Below are positions 1-7,418 of a stretch of 64,000 nt of DNA, one piece after another (the stretch's first letter is position 1; each line of letters begins with the position of its first letter). Source of the stretch: Solirubrobacteraceae bacterium. Lineage in GTDB: Bacteria > Actinomycetota > Thermoleophilia > Solirubrobacterales > Solirubrobacteraceae. The stretch lies in the NCBI GenBank assembly GCA_025449845.1, contig JANWIP010000006.1, positions 62,001 through 126,000 of the forward strand, written 5' to 3'. A program made the position numbers and the translations under genes. The notes under the pieces were generated by a model, which did no database searches, was not told the origin of the DNA, and saw nothing but the letters and a program-made list of their open reading frames with translations.

Positions 1-1155
1 GCGATGGCGCTGGCGATCGGGCCGGTGCTCGGTGGCCTGCTGGTGGAAACCGTCAGCTGGCAGTCGATCTTCTTCCTGAACCTGCCGGTCGCCGTGGGCG
101 CGATCGTCGTGGCCCTGTTCGCCGTGCGCGAGTCGCGCGATGAGACGGTCGAGCGCACGGTTGACATCCCCGGCGTGCTGACGCTCACGACCGGCCTGGC
201 CGCGCTCGTGCTGGCGCTGGTGGAGGGAAACAGCTGGGGCTGGGGCTCGACGCGCGAGCTGGCGCTGTTCGCGATCGCGATCGTGGGCCTCGTCAGCTTC
301 GTGCAGATCGAGCTGCGCCGCCGCGTGCCGATGGTCGACTTCAGCTTCTTCCGCGCGCGCACTTTCGTCGGCGCGAACGCGGTCGCGTTCATCGTCAGCT
401 TCGCGATGCTCTCGATGTTCTTCTTCCTCGCCCTATACATGCAGAACATCCGTGACTACACGCCGCTGCAGGCCGGAATCCGCTTCCTGCCCTCAACGGT
501 GCTGGTAATCGTGATGGGACCCCTGGCGGGGCGTCTCGCCGACCGCGTGGGACCCCGACCACTGATGACGCTTGGCCTTCTACTCGTCTCAGGAGCGCTC
601 TTCCTGCTCTCACAGGTGACGGTGTCAAGCGGCTACGGCACGCTGCTGCCCGGCTTCATACTGATGGGCATCGGCATCGGCCTGACGATGTCGCCGATGA
701 GCACGGCTGCGATGAACTCGGTCGAGCAGACCAAGGCGGGCGTAGCCTCGGGCATCCTTTCCCAGAACCGCATGGTGGGCGGCACCTTCGGCGTGGCCGT
801 GACCGGCGCGCTGGTGGCCAGCCTGGGCGGCTCCAAGATCGACCAGCTGCTGCCCGGAGTGCCCTCGGCAGGGCGTTCGCGGCTGACCGAAAGCCTGGGC
901 TCGGGCGGCGTCCTGCACGGCGTACCCCCGCATGTGCTCGAAGCGACCCACATCGCCTACGTCTACGCGCTCCAGAGCGGCCTGCGCGTGGGCGCCGCCG
1001 TCGCACTCTTGGGTTCGGTCCTGGCGTGGACGCTGGTGGCGCCGCGAGCACGGGCGATGGTGCCCTCGCGCGGCGGCGCGGTCCAGTCCAGAGATCCGGT
1101 GGGGGCGACGCACACCGAGACATCGGAGGCCGCCGCCGAGGTCGTCCACGTATAA
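1..1155 (+). CDS. DHA2-family MFS multidrug efflux transporter, 5' truncated by window edge
   Basis: This is the C-terminal 384 codons of a drug:H+ antiporter of the EmrB/QacA (14-helix, DHA2) type, an inner-membrane proton-driven exporter. The open frame runs off the left edge, so the first in-window ATG (base 4) is not the real start. The visible N-terminus is the antiporter motif C (GPVLGGLLVE, residues 6-15 from that ATG), followed by SWQSIFFLNLPV, which is typical of helices 5-6. About eight further hydrophobic segments follow, then a hydrophilic tail of roughly 35 residues. A family member is normally 480-520 residues, so about 130 residues lie outside the window. The substrate cannot be deduced. 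No partner gene follows; ccr begins 100 bases downstream with its own promoter-like TAGGAT. Confidence 0.88.
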   Translation, partial: AMALAIGPVLGGLLVETVSWQSIFFLNLPVAVGAIVVALFAVRESRDETVERTVDIPGVLTLTTGLAALVLALVEGNSWGWGSTRELALFAIAIVGLVSFVQIELRRRVPMVDFSFFRARTFVGANAVAFIVSFAMLSMFFFLALYMQNIRDYTPLQAGIRFLPSTVLVIVMGPLAGRLADRVGPRPLMTLGLLLVSGALFLLSQVTVSSGYGTLLPGFILMGIGIGLTMSPMSTAAMNSVEQTKAGVASGILSQNRMVGGTFGVAVTGALVASLGGSKIDQLLPGVPSAGRSRLTESLGSGGVLHGVPPHVLEATHIAYVYALQSGLRVGAAVALLGSVLAWTLVAPRARAMVPSRGGAVQSRDPVGATHTETSEAAAEVVHV

Positions 1156-1258
1156 GGGCCCCGCCAACGAAGGTCCCCGCCAACGCCCAAGGCTCGACCC
1201 AGGGTAGGATTGCGGGTACCCCTTCAAACGTCCCCGACACGCGAGGTTCAACGACACC

Positions 1259-2515
1259 GTGGCAATCGACTTGCAGCAGGTATCAGAGGTAAGCACCGAG
1301 CCGGGCGAGCTGCCCAAGACGATGGCGGCTTGGGTCATCCGCGAGGAGCGCCAGGGCGAACCGAAGGACGCCTTCCAGCTCGAGGAGATCGAAGTGCCCG
1401 AGCCGGGCGCATTCGAGGTCATTGTGCGGGTGATGGCGGCAGGGGTCAACTACAACAACGTATGGGCCGCGCTGGGCAAGCCGGTGTCGGTGATGAAGTA
1501 CGGCGATCATCCCGAGTACGGCCACCACATCGGCGGCTCGGACGCCTCGGGCGTGGTGTGGAAGGTCGGCGCCGGCGTGACCCGCTGGAAGCCGGGGGAT
1601 GAGGTCGTGGTGCACTGCAACCAGGCCTCCTACGAGGACCCCGAGGTGCATGGCCTCGATCCAATGGCCGCGCCCTCGCAGAAGATCTGGGGCTATGAGA
1701 CGACGTGGGGCTCCTTCGCGCAGTTCACCAAGGTGCAGGCGCAGCAGCTGCTGCCCAAGCCCAAGGCGCTGAACTGGGAGGAGGCGGCCTCCTACGGCCT
1801 CGTGTATTTCACGGCCTACCGCATGCTGATCACGCGCTGCAAGATCCAGGCGGGCGCGAACGTGCTGATCTGGGGCGCCGCGGGCGGCCTGGGCGTGTTC
1901 GCGACGCAGCTCTGCGCAGCGGCGGGCGCGCATTGCGTAGGCGTGGTCTCAAGCGCCGAGAAGGGCGAGCTGGTCAAGCGCCTGGGCGCGGTGGACTACA
2001 TCGACCGCGCGGAGTTCTCCGGGATGATGCGCACCGGCAAGGAGACCCCCGAGGAGGACAAGGCCCGCTTCGGCGTGTCGCGCGAATTCTCAAAGCGCGT
2101 CAAGCAGATCCTGGGCGACGCGCCCGACATCGTCTTCGAGCACGTCGGCCAGGCGACTTTCCCGACGTCGGTGTTCACGGTGAAGCCCTTCGGCAAGGTC
2201 GTGATCTGCGCGGGCACGACAGGCTTCAACCTCGACTTCGATGTGCGCTACCTGTGGATGAAGCAGAAGGAGATCCTGGGCTCGCACTTCGCCAACGCGT
2301 ATGAGTGCATGAAGGCCAACGAGCTGATCGAGAGCGGCCAGATCCGCCCCGTGCTGTGGCGCACGCTCGGTTTCGAGGGCGTCGCCGAAGCGCATCAGCT
2401 GATGCTCGAAAACAAGCACCTGGGCAAGATCTCGATCCTCGTCGGCGCCGACAGCGAGGGCCAGGGCAAGACAGCCGAGGGTCCGGGCGCAATTCGCGCG
2501 GAGGTGGGTGCTTAA
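1259..2515 (+). CDS. ccr: Crotonyl-CoA carboxylase/reductase
   Basis: This MDR-superfamily enzyme makes (2S)-ethylmalonyl-CoA from crotonyl-CoA, CO2 and NADPH, the defining step of the ethylmalonyl-CoA pathway. The 418 residues match the family length. They contain NYNNVW (64-69, holding the CO2-binding Asn), IWGYET (143-148), a Rossmann motif GAAGGLG (206-212) and GSHFAN (341-346). Against the Kitasatospora enzyme, whose CO2-binding residues are Asn81/Phe170/Glu171/His365, I align Asn here, Tyr146 in place of Phe, Glu147 and His343. The GTG at 1259 is chosen because the conserved N-terminal AAWVI lies 22 residues in; an ATG at 1322 is the alternative. The next gene starts 1 base after the stop. 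Ecm and MeaB 0.7 kb away support a pathway role over an antibiotic extender-unit role. Confidence 0.93.
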   Translation: MAIDLQQVSEVSTEPGELPKTMAAWVIREERQGEPKDAFQLEEIEVPEPGAFEVIVRVMAAGVNYNNVWAALGKPVSVMKYGDHPEYGHHIGGSDASGVVWKVGAGVTRWKPGDEVVVHCNQASYEDPEVHGLDPMAAPSQKIWGYETTWGSFAQFTKVQAQQLLPKPKALNWEEAASYGLVYFTAYRMLITRCKIQAGANVLIWGAAGGLGVFATQLCAAAGAHCVGVVSSAEKGELVKRLGAVDYIDRAEFSGMMRTGKETPEEDKARFGVSREFSKRVKQILGDAPDIVFEHVGQATFPTSVFTVKPFGKVVICAGTTGFNLDFDVRYLWMKQKEILGSHFANAYECMKANELIESGQIRPVLWRTLGFEGVAEAHQLMLENKHLGKISILVGADSEGQGKTAEGPGAIRAEVGA

Positions 2516-2516
2516 G

Positions 2517-2891
2517 ATGGCCGGCTCCGGCTCCTTCTTCCCAGCCAACGGCACAGTGGTGATCCCGTGGTACGCCACGGGCTTTCGCGGTGAAGGCCTG
2601 GAGGAGGCGATCAATGAGATCGCGGCGGTGTCGTTGCGCTACGGCGCCACCTCCTACGCGGTCTACCGCGCGCGCGACGATCGCTACAAGATCCATCAGT
2701 TCGTGGCCTTCGAGAAGGCGTTGGACTGGGAGCGCTACTGGGAGGGGCCGGAGATGATGGACTTCCGCGCGCGCCACTCAAGCTGGTTCCAGGTGCCGGT
2801 GCTGTACGGCTGGTGGGACAAGGTCGCCGGCGGTGGTTTGGATCAGCACCTCTCCAACGGCGCCATCGTCAGTCCAGCCCCCTTGAGCTGA
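2517..2891 (+). CDS. Conserved hypothetical protein downstream of ccr
   Basis: A 124-residue soluble protein with no signal peptide or membrane segment. The ATG at 2517 sits 1 base after the ccr stop, so it is almost certainly co-transcribed. The centre is rich in aromatic and charged residues (YAVYRARDDRYKIHQF, then KALDWERYWEGPEMMDFR), which suggests a small alpha+beta fold, perhaps of the dimeric alpha-beta-barrel type, but I do not recognise a named family. Its position behind ccr suggests an accessory role in the same pathway; this is inference only. The last 49 bases overlap the 3' end of the convergent clpS gene. Confidence 0.75.
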   Translation: MAGSGSFFPANGTVVIPWYATGFRGEGLEEAINEIAAVSLRYGATSYAVYRARDDRYKIHQFVAFEKALDWERYWEGPEMMDFRARHSSWFQVPVLYGWWDKVAGGGLDQHLSNGAIVSPAPLS

Positions 2892-3130
2892 TCCCAGTAG
2901 TGCTCGGCCGGCTCCTTGTGGCCGGTGTAGACGATCGCCTGCCCTGAGCTGTGGATCTGGTTGGCGATCTCATGCCCGCGCTCAAGCGTGACACCAGGAA
3001 TGAACTTGGCCAGCGTACGAGCGACGTGATCGAAGGTGTTGTGGTCGTCATTGCGAACGATCACACGCCAGGAACCATCCAACCCCGTGCCGGGTCCATC
3101 GGTGCGAGGCAGCTCGATCGTCTGTGGCAT
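2843..3130 (-). CDS. clpS: ATP-dependent Clp protease adaptor ClpS
   Basis: ClpS delivers N-degron substrates to the ClpAP/ClpCP protease in the cytoplasm. The 95-residue frame has the ClpS core: WRVIVRNDDHNTFDHV, where the NDD-H-T-F residues bind the N-terminal residue of the substrate, then GHEIANQIHSSGQAIVYTG. The unstructured N-terminal arm (residues 1-20) is normal for the family. ATG 3130 is chosen over an upstream GTG because it begins just ahead of the conserved arm. The gene is convergent with the ccr-downstream gene (49-bp overlap of 3' ends) and divergent from ecm, whose start lies 61 bp away, so both promoters share that gap. Confidence 0.9.
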   Translation of the reverse strand: MPQTIELPRTDGPGTGLDGSWRVIVRNDDHNTFDHVARTLAKFIPGVTLERGHEIANQIHSSGQAIVYTGHKEPAEHYWDQLKGAGLTMAPLERC

Positions 3131-3177
3131 ACCGCGCCAGGATAGACCGCGCGCGCCGCCCTTGACAGAAGTCCACG

Positions 3178-3183
3178 TACAAT
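3178..3183 (+). promoter_or_regulatory. -10 element TACAAT of ecm (leaderless)
   Basis: TACAAT ends 8 bases before the ecm ATG at 3192, so transcription should start at or next to the A of the start codon. A consensus-looking TTGACA lies at 3162-3167, but its spacing to TACAAT is only 10 bases, not about 17, so it is probably not the paired -35. Confidence 0.6.
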
Positions 3184-3191
3184 TGGGAACG

Positions 3192-5207
3192 ATGAGCGGC
3201 GAGCACAGCCCACGTCTGCCCGAGCGCGAGCGGCCCTGGATGATGCGCACCTACGCGGGGCACTCGACCGCCAAGGCATCCAACGAGCTTTACCGAGGCA
3301 ACCTCGCCAAGGGCCAGACCGGCCTCTCGGTGGCCTTCGACCTACCCACGCAGACGGGTTATGACCCCGACGACGAGCTGGCGCGCGGCGAGGTCGGCAA
3401 GGTCGGCGTGCCGGTATCCCATCGCGGCGACATGGCGACGCTGATGGAAGGCATACCGCTCGGCGAGATGAACACGTCGATGACGATCAACGCCACCGCC
3501 GCATGGCTGCTGGCGCTGTACATCGTGGCGGCCGAGGATCAGGGCGTGGCCCAGGAGCAGCTACAGGGCACGACGCAGAACGACATCATCAAGGAGTTCC
3601 TGGCGCGCGGCACCTACGCGTTCCCGCCCGCGCCGTCGATGCGCCTGATCGCGGACATGATCGCCTACACCGTCCAGCACGTGCCGAAGTGGAACCCGAT
3701 CAACATCTGCTCGTACCACCTGCAGGAGGCAGGCGCGACGCCGGTGCAGGAGATCGCCTATGCGATGAGCAACGCGATCGCGGTGCTTGACGCCTCGCGC
3801 GAACGCCTCGGCCCCGGTGCGGATGAGCTGATGGGCAAGGTGTTCGGCCGCATCTCGTTCTTCGTCAACGCCGGCGTGCGTTTCATCGAGGAGCACGCGA
3901 AGCTGCGCGCGATGGGCATGCTGTGGGAAGAGCTGGGGCGCGAGCGCTATGGCGTCACGGACGAGCGCCAGCTGCGCTTCCGCTATGGCGTGCAGGTCAA
4001 CTCGCTGGGCCTGACGGAGGCGCAGCCGGAGAACAACGTGCAGCGGATCGTGTTGGAGACACTGGCCGTGACGCTAGGCCGCGACGCCCGCGCCCGCGCG
4101 ATCCAGCTGCCGGCCTGGAACGAGGCCCTGGGCCTGCCGCGCCCGTGGGATCAGCAGTGGTCGCTGCGCATCCAGCAGGTGATGGCGTTTGAAACGGACA
4201 TCCTTGAGTACCCCGACATCTTCGAGGGATCGAAGGTGATGGATGCCCTCGTGGCGGAGCTGCTGGAGGGCGCGCGCGCGGAGATGGCGGTGGTGGCCGA
4301 GCACGGCGGCGCGGTGCAGGCGGTCCCCTACATGAAGGGAGCCCTGGTGGACTCCCATCGCGAGCGCCTGCGCCGGATCGAGTCCGGCGAGCAGGTGGTG
4401 GTCGGCCAGAACCGCTACACCGAGACCGAGCCCTCCCCCCTGACTGACGACGCCGAAGGCGGCATCCTCGTGGTTGACCAGGCGGTGGAGGCCGAGGCGA
4501 TCGAGGCGATACGTCGCTGGCGCAGCGAGCGCGACCAGGCAGCAGTTGACGCGGCGCTGGCCGAGCTGGCGCGCGTGGCACGCGCGGAGGACCTGACCGC
4601 GCACGACAACCTGATGCTCCCCACGATCGCGGCCGCCCGCGCGGGAGCCACGACAGGCGAGTGGGCACAGACGCTGCGCGAGGTCTTCGGCAGCTACCGC
4701 GCGCCCACGGGCGTAGGCGAGGCGGCGGGCAGCGCCGTCGGCGACGAGGACCTGGCCGAGCTGCGCGCGGAGGTCGCGCGCCTGCAGGAGCAGCTCGGGC
4801 GCCGCCCGAAGATCCTCGTGGGCAAGCCGGGCCTGGATGGCCACTCAAACGGCGCGGAGCAGATCGCGGTGCGCGCGCGCGACGCGGGCATGGATGTCGT
4901 CTACGAGGGCATCCGCCTGACCCCCTCCCAGATCGCGGCCTCAGCGCTGCAGGAGGGCGTGCACGTGATCGGCCTGTCGATCCTCTCTGGCTCCCACCGC
5001 GAGCTGATCCCGGCCGTGATCGATGCCCTGCACGAGGCCGGCGTCGATGTGCCGGTAGTCGTGGGCGGCATCATCCCCGAGCAGGACGTGGCCCCTCTGA
5101 AGCAGGCCGGCGTAGCCGCCGTCTATACCCCGAAGGACTTCGACATCACGCGCATCATGCGCGACATCGTGGAGCTGGTGGGCGCGGGCATCCCCGCCGC
5201 GGCGTGA
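3192..5207 (+). CDS. ecm: Ethylmalonyl-CoA mutase (B12-dependent)
   Basis: Coenzyme-B12-dependent acyl-CoA mutase that converts (2R)-ethylmalonyl-CoA to (2S)-methylsuccinyl-CoA. The 671 residues combine the TIM-barrel substrate domain (about 15-500) and the cobalamin domain (about 535-665) in one chain. The B12 site is DGHSNG (His about 549), inside the GKPGLDGHSNG context that marks the MeaA/Ecm clade, whereas methylmalonyl-CoA mutases usually read DLHDRG or DGHDRG there. LSILSGSH and VVGGIIP supply the rest of the cobalamin cradle. The start is ATG 3192, with TACAAT 8 bases ahead; the open frame extends upstream to 3036 without similarity. The stop overlaps the meaB GTG. A methylmalonyl-CoA mutase is the main alternative, but ccr next door favours Ecm. 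Confidence 0.9.
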   Translation: MSGEHSPRLPERERPWMMRTYAGHSTAKASNELYRGNLAKGQTGLSVAFDLPTQTGYDPDDELARGEVGKVGVPVSHRGDMATLMEGIPLGEMNTSMTINATAAWLLALYIVAAEDQGVAQEQLQGTTQNDIIKEFLARGTYAFPPAPSMRLIADMIAYTVQHVPKWNPINICSYHLQEAGATPVQEIAYAMSNAIAVLDASRERLGPGADELMGKVFGRISFFVNAGVRFIEEHAKLRAMGMLWEELGRERYGVTDERQLRFRYGVQVNSLGLTEAQPENNVQRIVLETLAVTLGRDARARAIQLPAWNEALGLPRPWDQQWSLRIQQVMAFETDILEYPDIFEGSKVMDALVAELLEGARAEMAVVAEHGGAVQAVPYMKGALVDSHRERLRRIESGEQVVVGQNRYTETEPSPLTDDAEGGILVVDQAVEAEAIEAIRRWRSERDQAAVDAALAELARVARAEDLTAHDNLMLPTIAAARAGATTGEWAQTLREVFGSYRAPTGVGEAAGSAVGDEDLAELRAEVARLQEQLGRRPKILVGKPGLDGHSNGAEQIAVRARDAGMDVVYEGIRLTPSQIAASALQEGVHVIGLSILSGSHRELIPAVIDALHEAGVDVPVVVGGIIPEQDVAPLKQAGVAAVYTPKDFDITRIMRDIVELVGAGIPAAA

Positions 5208-6160
5208 GCGACCAAGGGTCCGCGCTGGGCGCGCGTCTGCGCGAGCGTGACCTGAGCGCCGCGCCCGCGACGCTCAACCTGCTGGAGAGCACGACCGCAG
5301 CCGACCGCGAACAGGCGGCGGCACTGCTACACGAGGTCTCCCCCGCCGCGCTGGGCCAGGAGGCGCCCGGTCACATCGTCGGCATCACGGGACCCCCCGG
5401 CGCAGGTAAGTCCACACTGCTCTCAGCCCTCCTGCACGCATGGCGGGTGCAGGCGAAGAGCGTGGCGATGCTCGCGGTGGACCCCAGCTCGCGGCAGTCG
5501 GGCGGCTCGCTGCTAGGCGACCGCGCGCGCATCGACTTCGACCCCTCAGACCGCGGCGTGTTCATCCGCTCGACCGCTGCCGGCGAGCGCCTGGGAGGTC
5601 TCGCCTGGGGCACGCGCGCGGCCGCGCAGGCGCTGGCCGCCGCCTTCGACATAGTGGTGATCGAGACGGTCGGCGTGGGCCAGGCCGAGACCGATATCGC
5701 GGACGTGGCGGACACGGTCGCGGTGGTCGTGCAGCCGGGCAGCGGCGATGCGCTGCAGTTCCTGAAGTCGGGCATCATGGAGATCCCCGACGTGTTGGTG
5801 GTGACCAAGTCCGATCTCGGTCAGGTAGCGATCAGCGCACGACGCGACCTCAGCGCGGCGCTGCGCTCGCTGGGCTCCCGCGCCACTCCGGTCGTGGCCG
5901 TCTCCTCGCTGCCCCCGGCCAGCGGCGTCGAGGAGCTGGCGGCAGCCCTCGAAGAGCACCGCAAAAACCTCGACCTGAGCGAGCGACGATTGCGAGCGCG
6001 ACGCGCAGGCGCCCTGACGGAGTTCGCCAACGAGCACGGCCTGCAAGGAGTGCGTGCGCTCGGCGGCCGCACCGCGGCGCAAACCTGGCTCGCGGAGCAG
6101 GATCAAGGACTGGATGAGGCCACGCTGGTAAATCTTTTGGAGGGGAGGATGGGCCGGTGA
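5204..6160 (+). CDS. meaB: MeaB/ArgK-type G3E GTPase, mutase chaperone
   Basis: MeaB gates delivery of adenosylcobalamin to B12 mutases and protects them from inactivation. The 318-residue protein has the P-loop GPPGAGKS (about residues 63-70), the VDPSSRQSGGSLLGDRARI region typical of MeaB/MMAA, the ETVGVGQAETDI switch and the base-specificity motif TKSD (about 200). The start is the GTG at 5204, which overlaps the ecm stop (GTGA), so mutase and chaperone are translationally coupled. An open frame extends upstream in another frame of ecm but has no similarity and is ignored. The coupling says this MeaB serves Ecm first, although it could also serve a methylmalonyl-CoA mutase elsewhere in the genome. 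Confidence 0.93.
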   Translation: MSDQGSALGARLRERDLSAAPATLNLLESTTAADREQAAALLHEVSPAALGQEAPGHIVGITGPPGAGKSTLLSALLHAWRVQAKSVAMLAVDPSSRQSGGSLLGDRARIDFDPSDRGVFIRSTAAGERLGGLAWGTRAAAQALAAAFDIVVIETVGVGQAETDIADVADTVAVVVQPGSGDALQFLKSGIMEIPDVLVVTKSDLGQVAISARRDLSAALRSLGSRATPVVAVSSLPPASGVEELAAALEEHRKNLDLSERRLRARRAGALTEFANEHGLQGVRALGGRTAAQTWLAEQDQGLDEATLVNLLEGRMGR

Positions 6161-6206
6161 GTTCGAGACTCCCTCTTAGCCCTCGGTGTCGGAGGTCAAG
6201 GCGAGC

Positions 6207-6356
6207 ATGACGCGCGACCTGCTGATCATGTTCGGGGCCTTTGCGCTCGCCAGCGCCTTCGCGGCAGCGCTGGGCGCATCCAACCTCGGCACAGCGCTCG
6301 CGTTCGGCCAGATCGGCTTCGCCTTGAGCCTGGTCTACGTGATGGTCAAGCGCTGA
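6207..6356 (+). CDS. Small hydrophobic membrane protein (49 aa)
   Basis: A 49-residue frame between meaB and the LLM gene. After MTRD it is almost wholly hydrophobic, with Ala/Leu/Phe/Gly-rich stretches at about 5-22 and 28-46, and it ends in MVKR. This predicts two short membrane helices or one hairpin, with a positive cytoplasmic tail. GGAGG at 6191-6195 lies 11 bases upstream of the ATG. I do not recognise a family. It lies 46 bases behind meaB and may be in the same transcript. Confidence 0.55.
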   Translation: MTRDLLIMFGAFALASAFAAALGASNLGTALAFGQIGFALSLVYVMVKR

Positions 6357-6382
6357 GAACTCCCATATGCTGTGCGGCGCGA

Positions 6383-7345
6383 ATGGCCACCGGCTGCTTC
6401 ATCCCCGCAGCACGCTCGCTGGACAGCGCGATCGAGCGCGTGCGGCTCGCCGAGTCCCTCGGCTATGAGACGGTCTACGTCACGCACATCGCCGGGCGCG
6501 AGTCGCTGACGGTCCTGACCGCGTACGCACTGGCCACGGAGCGCATACGGGTGGGCACGGGCGTGGTGCCGATCTACACGCGCACCCCCGCGACGATGGG
6601 GCAGACGGCCGCGACGATCGACGAGCTCTCGGGCGGTCGGCTGACGCTCGGCCTGGGCGTCTCACACCGCATCGTGGTGGAGGCATGGCATGGGCAGAGC
6701 ATCGACCGACCGGTCAAGGAGATGCGCGAATACGCCTCGATCGTGCGGGCGATCCTGCGCGGTGAGGACCCACCGGCCGGCGAGAAGTGGAGCACGGCCT
6801 TTCATCTCGGCGGCCTGGACCCGCGCCCCGAGCTGCCGATCTACATCGCCGCGCTGTCCCCCGCGATGCTGCGTCTGGCGGGCGAGATCGGCGACGGCGT
6901 GCTGCTGTGGCTGTGCTCGCCGCGGTACATCGCGGACGTGGTCATACCCGAGGTGACCGCGGGCCGTGAACGCGCCGGCCTGACGCTGGAGGGCTTTGAC
7001 ATCGTGCCCGCCGTCCCCTCGGCGCTCGTGGAGGACACCTCCGATGCCTTCGCGGCGATGCGCCGCGACCTGCTCCCTTACTTCGGCCTGCCGTTCTACC
7101 GCGCGATGCTGGAGCGCTCGGGCTTTGACGCCGACATCCAGCGCTTCGACGCCGCCGGCGGCGATGTCCAGGCAATGCAGGCAGCGATCTCCGAGGATTT
7201 CCTTGAGCAGCTCACGGCCGTCGGCGATGAGTCCGCCGTGCATGCGGGCCTTGAGCGCTACCGCTCCGCGGGCGCCACCTCGCCTTGTCTCGGTCCGATT
7301 CCCAAGACGGACTTCGAGGCTACGTTGCGCATTGGCATCGCATAG
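6383..7345 (+). CDS. LLM-class (F420/FMN-dependent) oxidoreductase
   Basis: Luciferase-like monooxygenase-fold enzyme of 320 residues, most similar in layout to the F420-dependent oxidoreductases of actinobacteria. Family marks are LAESLGYETVYVTH near the N-terminus, RIRVGTGVVPIYTRTPATMGQTAATIDELS-type strands (about 53-85) with GGRLTLGLGVSH, and LPIYIAALSPAMLRLAGEIGDGVLL (about 150-175). The substrate is unknown. TATGCT at 6366-6371 is a plausible -10, 11 bases before the ATG. The coding sequence ends in a stretch encoding LRIGIA that is partly duplicated just after the stop (see the repeat entry). Confidence 0.85.
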   Translation: MATGCFIPAARSLDSAIERVRLAESLGYETVYVTHIAGRESLTVLTAYALATERIRVGTGVVPIYTRTPATMGQTAATIDELSGGRLTLGLGVSHRIVVEAWHGQSIDRPVKEMREYASIVRAILRGEDPPAGEKWSTAFHLGGLDPRPELPIYIAALSPAMLRLAGEIGDGVLLWLCSPRYIADVVIPEVTAGRERAGLTLEGFDIVPAVPSALVEDTSDAFAAMRRDLLPYFGLPFYRAMLERSGFDADIQRFDAAGGDVQAMQAAISEDFLEQLTAVGDESAVHAGLERYRSAGATSPCLGPIPKTDFEATLRIGIA

Positions 7346-7401
7346 AGCCATGTTGCGTATCGGCATCGCCTGGCCAATCGCCGCGCACAAGGCGCAACGT
7401 A
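7321..7401. repeat. Nested direct and inverted repeat at the end of the LLM gene
   Basis: A 10-base inverted repeat, TACGTTGCGC at 7321-7330 and GCGCAACGTA at 7392-7401, brackets the LLM stop codon. Inside it, a 19-base direct repeat (7324-7342 and 7352-7370, 16 of 19 bases identical) repeats the codons for LRIGIA. The structure could end transcription before dipZ, or could be a scar of a partial 3'-end duplication. Confidence 0.6.
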
Positions 7402-7403
7402 AA

Positions 7404-7409
7404 TAGGCT
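7404..7409 (+). promoter_or_regulatory. -10 element TAGGCT of dipZ
   Basis: TAGGCT lies 9 bases before the dipZ ATG. The same hexamer precedes the starts at 28224 and 46266 by 6 bases, which supports it as a -10 element of leaderless genes in this genome. Confidence 0.5.
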
Positions 7410-7418
7410 GAGTAGGAC

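Noticed and set aside
625..1449. Long minus-strand open frames (up to 274 codons) opposite the MFS gene and ccr start
   Set aside because: Arg/Ala/Gly-rich composition with no recognisable domain, fully opposite strong genes; typical antisense shadow in high-GC DNA.
3162..3183. TTGACA and TACAAT as a canonical -35/-10 pair for ecm
   Set aside because: Spacing is 10 bases instead of about 17, so only the TACAAT is kept as a -10.
1156..3191. Cobalamin riboswitch ahead of the B12 mutase
   Set aside because: The 61-bp clpS-ecm gap is far too short for one, and ecm appears leaderless; no B12-box-like sequence is seen before ccr either.
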